Below are positions 52,501 to 62,736 of a DNA stretch of 64,000 nucleotides, in pieces. The translations under genes were made by a program, and so were the position numbers. The stretch is from Sediminibacterium sp. Its GTDB lineage: Bacteria > Bacteroidota > Bacteroidia > Chitinophagales > Chitinophagaceae. The stretch covers positions 1-64,000 of the forward strand of contig NZ_JAUYTR010000016.1 in the NCBI RefSeq assembly GCF_030695065.1, written 5' to 3'. How positions within the stretch are numbered: the first letter of the stretch is position 1; every line of letters starts with the position of its first letter. The notes below the pieces were generated by a model. That model was not told the origin of the DNA and searched no databases. It saw only the letters and a program-made list of their open reading frames with translations.

Positions 52501-52649
52501 ATAGAAGCGCCGGGTACAGGTAGCCCTTTGCCGTCTGTTACTTTTCCTTTAATAGTTGTTTGAGCTTGCAAGCCAATTGTCAATGTAATACCGAAGAGAA
52601 GGAAGCACAACTTCGATATAACATTGGCCTTGCCATAGTTAACATTCAT
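49512..52649 (-). CDS. SusC/RagA-family TonB-dependent outer-membrane transporter
   Basis: The 1045-residue protein has a signal peptide ending GLQAQ (about residue 30), a carboxypeptidase-like CNA-B domain (about 33-115, TIKGKVTDGKGLPVPGASITIK), a TonB-plug domain (about 120-250, with SPLYIIDGVIL and NAAAAAIYGSRANAGVIQIFTKRG) and a 22-strand barrel to the C-terminal FGVVANF. It imports a large nutrient with its SusD partner. No sigma/anti-sigma pair is beside it, so regulation is not visible. About 155 bp separate it from queG. Confidence 0.95.
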   Translation of the reverse strand: MNVNYGKANVISKLCFLLFGITLTIGLQAQTTIKGKVTDGKGLPVPGASITIKNSGAGTATNTDGTYQFIANLKQGKYDVVISSVGFRSAEKNITISAATGSFTFDASLKEDATGLDEVVVTGTSQGTTKKQLGNFIGTVKGSQINNAGSPNAIASLQGKVPGAQITQNSGDPAGGMSVKLRGVSSISGSSDPLYIIDGVILNNSNARVTNAQSDYDSYGSVGQNRMVDINPNDIDRIEVLNGAAAAAIYGSRANAGVIQIFTKRGSTGAPKITFSSKVSTNSLRKRLVFNNAPTKFGGPAEGPTAVTQDILLTNLTTTSPVTRYDYQDDIFRTGYGTDNNVSITGGQDKMRYFASLNYNSNQGIIRGTDNTRFGFRLNLDNKVNNWFSWNAGINYTNNATNEKPDGNSFFSPINSMTIIGNFHNIGVRDANGNLQAVAERGRVNPLTIINDIKQRNVTNRTVSNVGFKLFPVKGLVIDYTAGLDNIAQNGTTFIPPFPYNASPGFYGGGATLDPTLNGYASAASFNSTFFNHDLNFTYTTQLTNKLSSVTQFGYSEQYEKANYILAQSRGLLPGISTATGGSTLLPNSDGRSERTIRGFFLQQNFKFNNQLFVTVAGRIDGSSVFDKNNRNFFYPKVSGNYILSETEFFKKSSLANTVDVFKIRAAYGESGNLTGIGAYDRFNIYNISPFLGRTSLTSPSATISSDLKPERQKELEIGTDIALLGNRLQFTFNYYNKKVTDLLVPNITNAPSSGFPTATKNVGSLSNKGFEIMVTAVPIKNKNFTWEITGNFNKNKNRIENLGVPFISFSAPTGAVFALIPGYDAPVFYSTFFARNANGTEVKNAAGIPVTARGPIANGQPFGTPTLDPATGLPYTTGPNASILRSVLGSPNPTYTATLINSFTYKKWTVGFQLDRVAGAEVFNADFRTRQGVGNGSEFAQREHKGEIPRGYISGIYGIEEWRVDDGSFTKLRELSVGYAFGKVSNLFSNLTVTLTGRNLISWDNYRGYDPETNSTGQSSLFRGVDFGNVPIPKTFQFGVVANF

Positions 52650-52804
52650 ATGCGTATCGTTTTGGAGGTTTATAAAACATCATAAATATATAATATGTGC
52701 GGGAATTTCTTGGTTTTGTTTATACAAACGGTGAATATTTGGGGAAAACTCTTCAATATGGCGATTAAAGATGCAGAAAGCCGCAAAATTCGGCAATTGT
52801 TGGA

Positions 52805-53740
52805 TTAGTCTATTGCCTTTATCAGTTTCAAGTTTCTTTTAATACCACTAAACTTGGTCCGCTTTAATGGACTCTCTTTAAAAATCGTTTTAAACGATTC
52901 TTCCGATAATTCTTCCCACTGGCTGGTAGTCAAATTTAAAATTGCTGGAATGGGTTCAAATGATGGCTCTTGATGTGGCTTACTAAATCGATTCCATGGA
53001 CAAATATCTTGGCAAATATCGCATCCAAACATCCAATTATTGAATGGCTCTTTTAATTGGTTGGGTAGTAAGGCATCTTTTAATTCTATTGTATAATAAC
53101 TAATGCACTTGCTTCCATTAATTTGTTTGTTGGGTAAAATGGCTTCGGTGGGGCAAGCGTCTATACATTTGGTACAAGTGCCACAAAAATCTTTGGCATA
53201 GGGGGAATCTATTTCTAAAGCTAAGTCTACAATTAATGTTGCAATAAAAAAGAAAGAGCCCGATTGTTTGTGAATTAAATTTCCATTTTTACCTACCCAG
53301 CCTAATCCAGCTTGTACTGCCCATGATCTTTCTAAAACTGGGGCAGAATCTACAAATCCTCTTCCGTTTATTTCTCCAATCTGTTCTCTTATTTCAGCTA
53401 AAAATAATTTCAGCTGTGCACGAATAACTTCATGATAATCTTTACCCCATGCGTATTTAGCAATATGTGGTGTAAGTGGTTCTTGTTTGGCTGAGGGATA
53501 ATAATTCTTGAGTAAGGTAATCACCGACTTTGCTCCAGGCACCAATTTGCTTGGATCTACGCGTAAGTCAAAATGATTTTCCATGTATTGCATTTTCCCA
53601 TGCATACCTTGGTGTAGCCATTGTTCTAGCCTTCTTGCGTCTTCTTCTAATTTTACGGCTTTGGCTATGCCGCAATAATCAAAGCCTAGCTTTTTAGCCA
53701 ATGCTTTTATTTGTTGCGTATGTTGTTGTATGGGCAACAT
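52805..53740 (-). CDS. queG: Epoxyqueuosine reductase
   Basis: The 311-residue enzyme has the cobalamin-binding N-terminal part (DYCGIAKAVKLEEDARRLEQWLHQGMHGKMQYM) and two 4Fe-4S ferredoxin-like clusters: CGTCTKCIDACPTEAI and CDICQDICPWN. It reduces epoxyqueuosine to queuosine in tRNA. All eight cluster cysteines are present. Its start shares one base with the stop of the serine hydrolase gene upstream. Confidence 0.95.
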   Translation of the reverse strand: MLPIQQHTQQIKALAKKLGFDYCGIAKAVKLEEDARRLEQWLHQGMHGKMQYMENHFDLRVDPSKLVPGAKSVITLLKNYYPSAKQEPLTPHIAKYAWGKDYHEVIRAQLKLFLAEIREQIGEINGRGFVDSAPVLERSWAVQAGLGWVGKNGNLIHKQSGSFFFIATLIVDLALEIDSPYAKDFCGTCTKCIDACPTEAILPNKQINGSKCISYYTIELKDALLPNQLKEPFNNWMFGCDICQDICPWNRFSKPHQEPSFEPIPAILNLTTSQWEELSEESFKTIFKESPLKRTKFSGIKRNLKLIKAID

Positions 53741-54789
53741 TAGTTACAGTTGGCTACTATTTGTTCATCAATAATCCCTTTCAATTTTAAATACACTTCT
53801 TTCTTTTCTTCTGATAAAAATTGCTTAACAAAAAATATGACGGCATAGTTTCTACACAAATCTATCATGGGCCATGTTCCAAATAAACCAGGACATGCCA
53901 ATACAGATGGGTTACCGTTTTGATCGGTTTGAAGAATCCATGATCCCAACGCATAGTTGTATCCTTCTGCAGATTTGGGCGCATATTTAATCATGGAAGA
54001 AGTGGTTTGTGCTTGCATTAATAATTGAACAGATGCCTCCGACATAATGCGCTTTCCATTAAATAGGCCTTTATTTAGTAACATGGAGCAAAAATTCATG
54101 TAGTCGTTGGCAGTAGATTGTGCTCCACCTGAAGGATTGATGGCATTTAAAGTAGAGAAATTAGTGCTTCGCATTTGAAGCGGCCGCAATATTTTCTCTT
54201 GCATTAATTGTTCAAAACTTCTTCTTGTAGCTACTTCTATAACCCTTCCTGCAATATTCATTCCTACGTTGCTGTACCTGAATTCCAATCCTGGATTGGC
54301 TACGATTTCTTTTTTGGTTGCAAATTCTTCTACTTCTTCTTCTAGACTATTATACCTTCCTCTCTTTATGATGTTTGCTAGTTTAATTGGCTCCGATTCT
54401 ATTCCAGTTAAATGGCTTAAACATTGTCTTATAGTAATGAATCCTTTGCTATACTTGGTAAAAACAGGTATGTACTTGCTAATTTTATCGTCTAATGAAA
54501 TTTTTCCTTCGTCTACTAATACCATAATTAGTGCAGCTGTTAACCATTTGCTGCTACTGGCAATTGGCGCTTGTGTTTTAGGAGTGAATTCTCCAGCAGA
54601 TTTGGAAAAAATGATTTTCCCATCTTTATATACTAAAATCACAAACTCTTTACCCAGCTCTTTGCTAGATGCTGCAATTGCAGTTTCTAAACCTTGAAAA
54701 TTATACTGTGCATTACTTAACTGAAATAATAACAGAAAAGCCGTTACCAGGCTGACTATTACGCATGTTTTCCTTTTTTTTAGCGACAT
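53740..54789 (-). CDS. Secreted serine hydrolase of the beta-lactamase/PBP (class C) family
   Basis: The 349-residue protein has a signal peptide (ending QLSNAQ) and the Beta-lactamase (PF00144) fold: SxxK in PIASSSKWLTAAL (nucleophile Ser about residue 77), YxN as YSNVGMN and a conserved LSHLTGI. It may be an esterase, a D-peptidase or a beta-lactamase homologue; the sequence does not decide. It is divergent from clpB with 68 bp between starts and overlaps queG by one base. Confidence 0.87.
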   Translation of the reverse strand: MSLKKRKTCVIVSLVTAFLLLFQLSNAQYNFQGLETAIAASSKELGKEFVILVYKDGKIIFSKSAGEFTPKTQAPIASSSKWLTAALIMVLVDEGKISLDDKISKYIPVFTKYSKGFITIRQCLSHLTGIESEPIKLANIIKRGRYNSLEEEVEEFATKKEIVANPGLEFRYSNVGMNIAGRVIEVATRRSFEQLMQEKILRPLQMRSTNFSTLNAINPSGGAQSTANDYMNFCSMLLNKGLFNGKRIMSEASVQLLMQAQTTSSMIKYAPKSAEGYNYALGSWILQTDQNGNPSVLACPGLFGTWPMIDLCRNYAVIFFVKQFLSEEKKEVYLKLKGIIDEQIVANCN

Positions 54790-54857
54790 AATTTCCGAAT
54801 TATTGGCTTGGATTGTAGTTTGATTGATGGTATAAAGTTAAGTTAATCAACACAATT

Positions 54858-57452
54858 ATGAATCTGAACAATTATACCATTAAAGCCCAGGAAGCAATTC
54901 AATCTGCTCAACAGATTGCTTATACCAATAGCAATCCATCTATTGAAACAGACCACTTGTTAAAAGCTTTATTAGCAGAAAAGGATTCTGCCATTGATTT
55001 CTTGTTAAAAAAGAACAATGTGAATCCTGCTTTTTTAGAAGCTAAGCTATTGGAACAATTTAGTAAGCTTCCTAAAATTCAAGATGGCGAACCTGCTCAA
55101 ACAGCTGGTAGAGATTTTAGCAATGCATTGTTAAAAGCAAATGCCGTAATGGGTTTATTTAAAGACGAATTCATTACTCCTGAACACTTATTGATGGCAC
55201 TGGTGCAAATGAATGATGCTACCGGTAAGCTATTGAAAAGTGCTGGCTTAACCGAAAAAGGCTTAACCACTGCTATTAAAGATTTAAGAAAAGGGGATAC
55301 CATTCAATCTCAAGCACAGGAAACGCAGTTGAATATGTTGAATAAGTTTGCGAAGAACTTGAATGAGATGGCTCAAAAAGGTAAGCTTGATCCTGTGATT
55401 GGAAGAGACGAAGAAATTAGAAGAACCCTACATATTTTAACCAGACGATCTAAAAATAATCCCATTTTAGTGGGTGAGCCTGGTGTTGGTAAAACCGCTA
55501 TTGTAGAAGGATTGGCTATGCGAATTGTGAATGGGGATGTTCCTGAAAACCTAAAATCAAAAGTGATTTATGGGTTAGATATGGGTCAGTTAATTGCAGG
55601 TGCTAAATACAAAGGTGAGTTTGAAGAAAGATTAAAAGGGGTGGTAAAAGAAGTGGCTTCAAGTGAAGGGGAAATTATTTTATTCATCGACGAAATTCAC
55701 ACATTAATTGGTGCAGGTGGTGGAGAAGGCGCTATGGATGCGGCAAATATTTTAAAGCCCGCATTAGCAAGAGGTGAATTACGCGCAATAGGAGCCACTA
55801 CTTTAAATGAGTACCAAAAATATTTTGAGAAAGACAAAGCCTTAGAGCGTAGGTTTCAGAAAGTGGTTATTGATGAACCAACTGTAGAAGATGCTATTTC
55901 AATTTTGCGTGGCCTAAAAGATCGCTACGAAACCCATCACCATGTACGAATTAAAGACGAAGCTATTATTGCTGCAGTTGAATTGTCTAACCGATATGTA
56001 ACTGATCGTTTTTTGCCCGATAAAGCCATTGATTTAATTGATGAGAGTGCAGCTAAACTTCGACTTGAAATGAATTCAATGCCCGAAGAGTTAGATAAAT
56101 TAGAAAGACAAATTAGGCAGCTTGAAATTGAAAGAGAAGCCATTAAGCGTGAAGACGATGAAGATAAATTGAAAGAACTCAATATAGAAATAAGCAACCT
56201 TGCAGTTGAACGCGATACGCTTAAAGCAAAATGGACGCAAGAAAAAGAATTGGTTGAAAAAGTACAAACTGCAAAAGCAACAATTGAACAATTAAAGCAA
56301 GAGGCAGAACAAGCAGAAAGGAATGGTGAATATGGTAGAGTAGCAGAAATTAGATACGGTAAGGTAAAAGAGCAAGAAACCATTATTGCTTCTGTAACCG
56401 AACAGTTGTTGAATTCTTCTGAAAAAAGATTGTTGAAAGAAGAAGTAGATGCGGAAGATATTGCTGAAAGTATTGCTAAAGCAACTGGTATACCTGTTTC
56501 CAAAATGTTGCAAGGAGAAAGAGAAAAATTGCTGCATTTAGAAGATGAGTTGCACAGTCGTGTAGTAGGTCAAGAAGAAGCCATTAGTGCCGTGTCTGAT
56601 GCAATCAGAAGAAGTAGGGCTGGGCTACAAGATCCTAAAAAGCCTATTGGTTCCTTTATTTTCTTAGGTACTACTGGTGTTGGTAAAACCGAATTAGCAA
56701 AAGCTTTGGCTGAATACTTGTTCGACGACGAAACCATGATGACTCGTATAGATATGAGTGAATACCAAGAGAAGCATACTGTTTCAAGATTAATTGGTGC
56801 ACCTCCAGGATATGTTGGATACGATGAAGGCGGGCAATTAACTGAAGCGGTTAGAAGAAAGCCTTATAGTGTAGTGTTGTTAGATGAAATTGAAAAAGCC
56901 CATCCTGATGTTTGGAATGTAATGTTACAAGTATTAGATGATGGAAGATTAACCGATAATAAAGGCCGGATGGTGAATTTTAAAAATACCATCATCATTA
57001 TGACCAGCAATATTGGAAGCCATTTAATTCAAGATGCTTTTGAAGGTGTTGCTGAAACTGGTATTGAAGATGCAACTGAAAAAGCGAAAACAGAAGTGAT
57101 GCAGTTGCTTAAGCAAACAGTGAGACCTGAATTTTTAAATAGGGTAGATGAAGTGATCATGTTTAGCCCATTAAATAAAAATCAGCTTAGAGGAATTGTT
57201 GGTATTCAATTAGAAGGACTTAAGAAATTAGTGGCAGAAAATGATATTACTTTAAAGTTCAGTGATTACCTGATTGATTTTTTAATTGAACAAGGATTTG
57301 ATGCACAACTTGGTGCAAGACCATTGAAAAGATTGATTCAGAAACTCATTGTGAATGCGCTGAGTAAAAAAATTCTTTCGGGCGATATAGATAAATCACA
57401 ACCAGTTTTAGTGGATGTATTCGACGGGTTGATTGTATTCAGAAATGATTAA
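54858..57452 (+). CDS. clpB: ATP-dependent protein disaggregase ClpB
   Basis: The 864-residue protein has the ClpN domain (about 1-145), AAA1 with Walker A GEPGVGKT near residue 207, a coiled-coil middle domain (about 400-525), and AAA2 with GTTGVGKT near residue 603. The middle domain and the lack of a ClpP-binding loop mark ClpB rather than ClpA/C. It resolves aggregates with DnaK. All nucleotide-binding motifs are present. Confidence 0.97.
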   Translation: MNLNNYTIKAQEAIQSAQQIAYTNSNPSIETDHLLKALLAEKDSAIDFLLKKNNVNPAFLEAKLLEQFSKLPKIQDGEPAQTAGRDFSNALLKANAVMGLFKDEFITPEHLLMALVQMNDATGKLLKSAGLTEKGLTTAIKDLRKGDTIQSQAQETQLNMLNKFAKNLNEMAQKGKLDPVIGRDEEIRRTLHILTRRSKNNPILVGEPGVGKTAIVEGLAMRIVNGDVPENLKSKVIYGLDMGQLIAGAKYKGEFEERLKGVVKEVASSEGEIILFIDEIHTLIGAGGGEGAMDAANILKPALARGELRAIGATTLNEYQKYFEKDKALERRFQKVVIDEPTVEDAISILRGLKDRYETHHHVRIKDEAIIAAVELSNRYVTDRFLPDKAIDLIDESAAKLRLEMNSMPEELDKLERQIRQLEIEREAIKREDDEDKLKELNIEISNLAVERDTLKAKWTQEKELVEKVQTAKATIEQLKQEAEQAERNGEYGRVAEIRYGKVKEQETIIASVTEQLLNSSEKRLLKEEVDAEDIAESIAKATGIPVSKMLQGEREKLLHLEDELHSRVVGQEEAISAVSDAIRRSRAGLQDPKKPIGSFIFLGTTGVGKTELAKALAEYLFDDETMMTRIDMSEYQEKHTVSRLIGAPPGYVGYDEGGQLTEAVRRKPYSVVLLDEIEKAHPDVWNVMLQVLDDGRLTDNKGRMVNFKNTIIIMTSNIGSHLIQDAFEGVAETGIEDATEKAKTEVMQLLKQTVRPEFLNRVDEVIMFSPLNKNQLRGIVGIQLEGLKKLVAENDITLKFSDYLIDFLIEQGFDAQLGARPLKRLIQKLIVNALSKKILSGDIDKSQPVLVDVFDGLIVFRND

Positions 57453-57461
57453 ATTAGCGAA

Positions 57462-58136
57462 ATGAAGTTTATGAAATATTTGCTCCTTCTCGTTTTTTCT
57501 TTATTCAACACTTTATTATTTGCCCAAAATATGTTTTTGGCGAAGCCTGTCACTCATTTTGTAGAAGTGTATGATGAGAAAGGAAATCTATTTAGTGGGA
57601 ATGTCGGAAGCATTAAAGGTAGCCCACTTTGGAAAGATGAATGGTGCAATGCCCGTGTTGAAATGTTCAATGGTAAAAGCTTCAGTAATATGAAGTTGAT
57701 TGTGAATTTGGTAAATGGGAATATTCATTTTCTAGAAAAAGATGCCGAGTTTCAATTTATTGAACCAGTTAAAAAGATTACCTTATTTCATAGTGATGAG
57801 GGCCTGATTGATTCTACTGTTTTTATTAAAATGGCTGCTAATAATGCTGCTTTGTATGAACTAAAAGCCTATGGTTCTTCTTGCTATTTATTGAACCTTG
57901 TTCAAAAAAAGGCAGCTGATACCTATGATTATGGGAAGTCATCGGGCGGGAAAGAATTCCGCGTTTTTAATGAACCCTATTTATATCATTTAGCTACTTC
58001 AGAATTAATTGAAGTAAAAGGGAAAACCTTACTGGAATTATTTAAAGGGGATGCAGATAAAATTCCAACAGCGTATAATAAAGCCAAGAAAAAGCCAAAC
58101 CTAAAAGATATTGCTGCTATAATAGCTGCATGGTAA
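57462..58136 (+). CDS. Secreted protein of unknown function
   Basis: The 224-residue protein has a signal peptide (MKFMKYLLLLVFSLFNTLLFAQ) and a mature domain with VEVYDEKGNLFSGNVGSIKGSPLWKDEWCNARVEMFNGKSF, a pattern common in uncharacterised Bacteroidota periplasmic proteins. No domain is recognised. The C-terminus is Lys-rich (YNKAKKKPNLKDIAAIIAAW). The gene starts 10 bp after clpB and could be read through from it. Confidence 0.72.
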   Translation: MKFMKYLLLLVFSLFNTLLFAQNMFLAKPVTHFVEVYDEKGNLFSGNVGSIKGSPLWKDEWCNARVEMFNGKSFSNMKLIVNLVNGNIHFLEKDAEFQFIEPVKKITLFHSDEGLIDSTVFIKMAANNAALYELKAYGSSCYLLNLVQKKAADTYDYGKSSGGKEFRVFNEPYLYHLATSELIEVKGKTLLELFKGDADKIPTAYNKAKKKPNLKDIAAIIAAW

Positions 58137-58342
58137 GTAAAGATTTTTTGTTAAAATTATTTTAACAGGCAACGGCACGTATTTTGCCTGCATCTATCTT
58201 CTATATAAGCCAACCATTTATTTTTGGCTTTATTCCTAAAACTATTTGCTTGATAAAATCATGCTGTGTAATGCGGCCTGTAATATTATTGACTTAATAA
58301 AAAATAAATGGATGGCATAATACTACACTAAAACCTTAAACC

Positions 58343-59215
58343 ATGAAAAAAACAAACCCCCTTTATTTTATTGCTGCTGCAGCAATTTTAGTGTCTTTTG
58401 TGTTTACTGCATGTAACAAATCTGCATCAGTAGAAAATCCAATTGGAACCCAGTCTGTATCCCTTTATTTAACGGATGCCCCAGGCGTTTTTGACAATGT
58501 TTTTATTGATATTAAATCGGTTTCATTGCTGATTGATACAAGTAAAGACACGCGTAAAAAGGATACTTGTAATTGGGATCGAATTGGAAGTTCTAGGCAT
58601 GCAAAAAATGATTCGTCGTTGGTATGGCAAGACCTTGGTGTTAAAGCTGGCGTATATGATATCTTAAAGTTGCGTAACGGGGTAGACACTTTATTGGCTA
58701 GTAATACAGTGGTAAAAGGCGCTATCCGATTAATTAAAATAGAATTGGGTACTTCGCATTCTTTAGTAAAAGACAGTATCACCTATCCATTGAATATTCC
58801 TTTTAATGAACAAACCTATGTGTTAATCAAATTAAAAGGACATGAGTGGGACGAGTTCATGCCTAATAAGTCTAGACTTTGGTTAGACTTTGATATCAGC
58901 AGGTCTATCGTTGAAAAGAATAACCAGTTTTATTTAAAGCCTTTTATTAAGTTCTTCACAGTAAAAAATACTGCAGGCATTTCTGGTAAAGTAACTCCAA
59001 AAGAAGCACAGGCAGTTATTACTGTATTCAATAATAAAGACACGGCTTATGCATTGCCAAATCATGAAGGGTACTTTAAAATTCGTGGTTTAGCCGATGG
59101 TACTTATAGTGTTTTTGTAAATGCATCCAATGGATATGCCGATACTACCATCAATAATGTAATTGTATCTAAAACCAAAGAAGCCCAACTAGGTTTAATA
59201 ACCCTCAAAAAATAG
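58343..59215 (+). CDS. DUF4382-domain lipoprotein
   Basis: The 290-residue protein has a lipoprotein signal (lipobox FTAC), a DUF4382 domain (about 33-195: SVSLYLTDAPGVFDNVFIDIKSVSLLI), and a C-terminal carboxypeptidase-regulatory-like beta-sandwich (about 205-290: GISGKVTPKEAQAVITVFN). DUF4382 has no assigned activity; such proteins are common surface or periplasmic lipoproteins in Bacteroidota. It is monocistronic with a terminator-like hairpin after it. Confidence 0.85.
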   Translation: MKKTNPLYFIAAAAILVSFVFTACNKSASVENPIGTQSVSLYLTDAPGVFDNVFIDIKSVSLLIDTSKDTRKKDTCNWDRIGSSRHAKNDSSLVWQDLGVKAGVYDILKLRNGVDTLLASNTVVKGAIRLIKIELGTSHSLVKDSITYPLNIPFNEQTYVLIKLKGHEWDEFMPNKSRLWLDFDISRSIVEKNNQFYLKPFIKFFTVKNTAGISGKVTPKEAQAVITVFNNKDTAYALPNHEGYFKIRGLADGTYSVFVNASNGYADTTINNVIVSKTKEAQLGLITLKK

Positions 59216-59240
59216 TTTGTTCATATTACCCTCGATTGTA

Positions 59241-59272
59241 AAAGTCCCGGCAGCATTTGTTGTCGGGATTTT
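59241..59272 (+). terminator. Terminator hairpin after the DUF4382 gene
   Basis: TCCCGGCA (59245-59252) pairs with TGTCGGGA (59261-59268), with one G-T pair, and is followed by TTTTGTATTTT. It begins 25 bp after the stop codon. Confidence 0.7.
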
Positions 59273-59284
59273 GTATTTTACAGC

Positions 59285-60343
59285 ATGCAAGAAAATAAAT
59301 TTCTTTTATACGGGGCATATGGATACACTGGTAAACTTATTGCTTCAATGGCTCATCAATTTGAGTTGGAGCCTGTTTTAGCAGGAAGAAACGAAGCTGC
59401 TTTGTCTACAATGGCTAAAGAATTGTCTTTGGAATACATAGTAGTAGACTTAGATGATTCAGATAAGTTGGTTGAAGTGCTGCAATCATTCAAGGTTGTA
59501 TTGCATGCTGCAGGACCATTTATGCATACGGCGCTAAAAATGGCTAAAGCTTGTATAAAAGCTGGGGTTCATTATTTAGATATTACCGGTGAAATAGGGG
59601 TGTTTGAATTATTGAAAAAAATGGGAAGCCATTTTGAGCAAAGCGGTAGGATGGTTATGCCAGGTGTTGGTTTTGACGTAGTACCTACCGATTGTATGGC
59701 AAAATTTCTTTTTGATCAAATGCCCAACGCATCGCATTTAAAATTGGCTTTTGCTTCTGTTGGAGGAAAACTTTCTCATGGTACTGCAACCACTATGGCC
59801 GAAGGAATGGGGGAGGGTGGTGCAGTTAGAGAAAACGGAAAAATAGTTAGAAAACCACTTGGTCATAAAGGGATGTGGGTCAATTTCAGTAGCAAAAAAT
59901 TATTTACCATGACCATACCTTGGGGCGATATTTCCACTGCATTTACAACTACTGGTATACCCAATATTGAAACGTATACTTCTGTTTCCCCTAAAACTTT
60001 TTCTATGTTAAAATGGCAAGGGTTTTATAATTGGATATTGAAGCTTTCGTTTGTTCGCAGTTATTATAAAAAGAGAATCAAGAAAATGCCTGCAGGCCCA
60101 GACGAAGCAATGCGTAAAAAAGCAAAATCTTTGGTTTGGGGTGAAGTAACCAACGCAGATGGGCATACTTTAAGCGCCAATTTAGAAGGCCCAGAAGGAT
60201 ACACATTAACTGCATTAAGTAGTTTGATCATACTTAAAAAAGTACTTTCAGGAAATTTTAAGCCGGGTTATCAAACGCCTGCAGCTTGCTATGGAGCCAA
60301 TTTGGTTTTAGAAATTCCTGGTGTTAGTAGAACAATGGCTTAA
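59285..60343 (+). CDS. Saccharopine dehydrogenase-like NAD(P)-binding protein (enoyl-reductase-like)
   Basis: The 352-residue protein has an N-terminal Rossmann fold (LLYGAYGYTGKLIASMAHQ, GxxGxxG near residue 9) and LHAAGPFMHTALKMAKACIKAGVHYLDITGE, the Sacchrp_dh_NADP signature. It is related to trans-acting enoyl reductases of Mycobacterium and to uncharacterised saccharopine dehydrogenase-like oxidoreductases. Substrate unknown. It is in line with the MFS gene downstream, 48 bp apart. Confidence 0.85.
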   Translation: MQENKFLLYGAYGYTGKLIASMAHQFELEPVLAGRNEAALSTMAKELSLEYIVVDLDDSDKLVEVLQSFKVVLHAAGPFMHTALKMAKACIKAGVHYLDITGEIGVFELLKKMGSHFEQSGRMVMPGVGFDVVPTDCMAKFLFDQMPNASHLKLAFASVGGKLSHGTATTMAEGMGEGGAVRENGKIVRKPLGHKGMWVNFSSKKLFTMTIPWGDISTAFTTTGIPNIETYTSVSPKTFSMLKWQGFYNWILKLSFVRSYYKKRIKKMPAGPDEAMRKKAKSLVWGEVTNADGHTLSANLEGPEGYTLTALSSLIILKKVLSGNFKPGYQTPAACYGANLVLEIPGVSRTMA

Positions 60344-60391
60344 TCTTCCTTTATTTAAAGCATATTTGCCACAATTGTTAATGTGTAGATT

Positions 60392-61615
60392 ATGGCATCC
60401 AATAAAAAAGCAGCAGTTGGTTTTATTTTTATTACTATACTAATTGATGTTATAGGAATAGGGTTAATTATTCCTGTTGTACCCAAGCTTATTGAGGAAT
60501 TGGTTCATAGTAGTAGTGCCAGTATTGCTTCTCAATATGGGGGGTGGCTTACTTTTTCCTATGCTTTCATGCAATTTTTGGTTTCTCCTATTTTAGGTAA
60601 TTTAAGTGACCAATACGGAAGAAGACCCATCTTATTATTTTCATTGTTTGGTTTTGGAATTGATTATTTGTTTGTGGCATTTGCGCCAACTATTACTTGG
60701 TTATTTGTGGGTAGAATTGTTGCAGGCATCACTGGGGCTAGTATTACCACTGCATCTGCTTATATGGCCGATATTAGTACACCAGAAAATAGGGCGCAAA
60801 ATTTTGGAATGATTGGAGCTGCTTTTGGGTTAGGTTTTATTATTGGACCTATGTTGGGTGGTTTGTTGGGCGAATATGGTTCAAGAGTCCCTTTCTTTGT
60901 TGCAGCTGCATTAGCATTAGCCAATTGGTTGTATGGTTATTTTGTTTTACCAGAATCTTTAGATAAAAACTTACGTAGACCTTTCGAGTGGAAACGGGCT
61001 AATCCGCTTGGCTCTCTAATGCAATTAAAAAAATACCCTGCTGTAACGGGTTTAATTGGCTCTTTGGTGTTGATTTATTTGGCTGCTCATGCAGTACAAA
61101 GCAATTGGAGTTTTGTAAATATTGAGAAATTCAAATGGACGCCTAGAATGATTGGAATATCCCTTGGTGTTGTAGGGCTATTGGTAACAGTAGTTCAAGG
61201 TGGATTAGTTAGAGTAATTAATCCCAAAATTGGGAATGAAAAAAGTGTTTATTTAGGACTTACTTTATATACTACTGGGTTAATTCTTTTTGCTTTTGCA
61301 ATGGAAAGTTGGATGATGTTTGTGTTTTTAATTCCTTATTGTTTGGGAGGAATTGCTGGCCCTGCATTGCAGTCGATAATCTCTGGGAATGTGCCCGCTA
61401 ATGAACAAGGTGAGTTGCAAGGTGCATTAACCAGTTTAATCAGTGCTACTTCTATTGTTGGTCCTTTAATCATGACCGGTTCGTTTGCTTATTTTACTGG
61501 CCCATCGGCACCATTTTATTTTCCTGGGGCATCATTTTTATTGGGAGCATTATTTATGTTATGCAGTTTAATTTGGGCGTATAATGCTTTGCATATTAAA
61601 CGGGTGAAAAAATAA
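60392..61615 (+). CDS. MFS transporter, TetA-like (DHA1)
   Basis: The 407-residue membrane protein has 12 helices and the DHA1 signatures: [19 protein letters not shown] (motif A between TM2 and TM3), [25 protein letters not shown] (motif C in TM5), typical of drug/H+ antiporters such as TetA. Its substrate is unknown. A strong hairpin pair follows (61619-61660). Confidence 0.9.
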   Translation: MASNKKAAVGFIFITILIDVIGIGLIIPVVPKLIEELVHSSSASIASQYGGWLTFSYAFMQFLVSPILGNLSDQYGRRPILLFSLFGFGIDYLFVAFAPTITWLFVGRIVAGITGASITTASAYMADISTPENRAQNFGMIGAAFGLGFIIGPMLGGLLGEYGSRVPFFVAAALALANWLYGYFVLPESLDKNLRRPFEWKRANPLGSLMQLKKYPAVTGLIGSLVLIYLAAHAVQSNWSFVNIEKFKWTPRMIGISLGVVGLLVTVVQGGLVRVINPKIGNEKSVYLGLTLYTTGLILFAFAMESWMMFVFLIPYCLGGIAGPALQSIISGNVPANEQGELQGALTSLISATSIVGPLIMTGSFAYFTGPSAPFYFPGASFLLGALFMLCSLIWAYNALHIKRVKK

Positions 61616-61618
61616 AAA

Positions 61619-61642
61619 TGGCCCTGCAGATTTGCAGGGCCA
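61619..61642. terminator. Terminator hairpin between convergent genes
   Basis: TGGCCCTGCA-GATT-TGCAGGGCCA is a perfect 10-bp stem with a four-base loop, located between the MFS stop and the stop of the convergent lipoprotein gene. Confidence 0.8.
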
Positions 61643-61660
61643 GCATATCCCCCGATATGC
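61643..61660. terminator. Second hairpin directly after the first
   Basis: GCATATC-CCCC-GATATGC is a perfect 7-bp stem. It abuts the preceding hairpin without a gap and lies 13 bp from the lipoprotein stop codon. Confidence 0.6.
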
Positions 61661-61672
61661 GTCATGAACTAT

Positions 61673-62701
61673 TTAAAGCTTTTTTAAATCGGCTATTATA
61701 CTACCTAGCGTTTTCTTTTGTGGCTTCAACGAAAGCACTGGTGTATTGTTTAATGCTTTAATGCTTTGTTCGCTGTAATAGAATTGAGTGCCAATAAGCG
61801 AAATAGTAACAATATGAATTTTCTTTTGTAAAGGTATATTGTTTGCTGCAAAACTTCTGCTTGATAATTCAGGCTTTAATTGAATTACGCTATTATAATC
61901 GTCTGTGGTAATAAATGCAATGGTATTTTTATTCGTGAAATTAGGAGGGAGAATGATATTGAATTTTCCTTTATTCCCAATATTGTACAGGGGCCTTGCT
62001 AAAGAAATCCATCTTAGTTTGTTGGTGGTTATTTCATATCGTTCAATTTCTTTTGAACCGCTGTTGCCAGGTTGTTTAAATACCGATTGCAGGTAATCTA
62101 ATGCAGTATTCTCATTCCAATTAAATAAAGGGTCTACCAATAATTGTGTGGTGTAAACAATAGACTCGTCGCCTTTGTATACTTTCATGTTTTGTTTTAC
62201 GATATCGTCTTTATTGCCAACTCTAATTTTATAATTAACACCTGGTGCAATGCTTAACTCTTGTCCATAGGCAGTTGCAATAATACAAAAAGCAAGGTCT
62301 GATTCAAGTAAGTTTTCGTTGTTTAAAGAAGATTTGATGGATCGGATGAATTCCGATTTTTCGTCTAATAAAATGACTCTGATACTAATTGCGCCAGTTA
62401 CAATTGCGCCTGCATTATTAACAAAAGCATTGGGTGGTAAAATTAAACTGAAATGATCTGAAAAAATAATGGTTTTGCCATTTGACCCCAATAAGGTATC
62501 GTTGTACTTATAAATAGATGTAGAATCACTGATTCTTTGTAATGCCAAACTGGTTATTGTAGAATAGGACCAGCTGGTATCATTCTGTTCATTACCTGCA
62601 TAAGTAGTAAAATTTCCATCAGAAATCTCCTTATTGCAGGAAGCAATCAATACCAAGCCAATTGCTGCAAAAAGATAATATTTACTGAGTTTGAATAACA
62701 T
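61673..62701 (-). CDS. Lipoprotein of unknown function
   Basis: The 342-residue protein has a lipoprotein signal (MLFKLSKYYLFAAIGLVLIASC). Middle parts show beta-rich repeats (NDTLLGSNGKTIIFSDHFSLILPPNAFVNNAGAIVTGAISIRVILL), resembling ZU5-like segments of Bacteroidota surface proteins; no family is certain. It follows the beta-barrel gene by 35 bp on the same strand and may be its partner. Confidence 0.75.
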   Translation of the reverse strand: MLFKLSKYYLFAAIGLVLIASCNKEISDGNFTTYAGNEQNDTSWSYSTITSLALQRISDSTSIYKYNDTLLGSNGKTIIFSDHFSLILPPNAFVNNAGAIVTGAISIRVILLDEKSEFIRSIKSSLNNENLLESDLAFCIIATAYGQELSIAPGVNYKIRVGNKDDIVKQNMKVYKGDESIVYTTQLLVDPLFNWNENTALDYLQSVFKQPGNSGSKEIERYEITTNKLRWISLARPLYNIGNKGKFNIILPPNFTNKNTIAFITTDDYNSVIQLKPELSSRSFAANNIPLQKKIHIVTISLIGTQFYYSEQSIKALNNTPVLSLKPQKKTLGSIIADLKKL

Positions 62702-62736
62702 TACTATTGAGATACTTTGTTTGGTTTTATTGTTGC

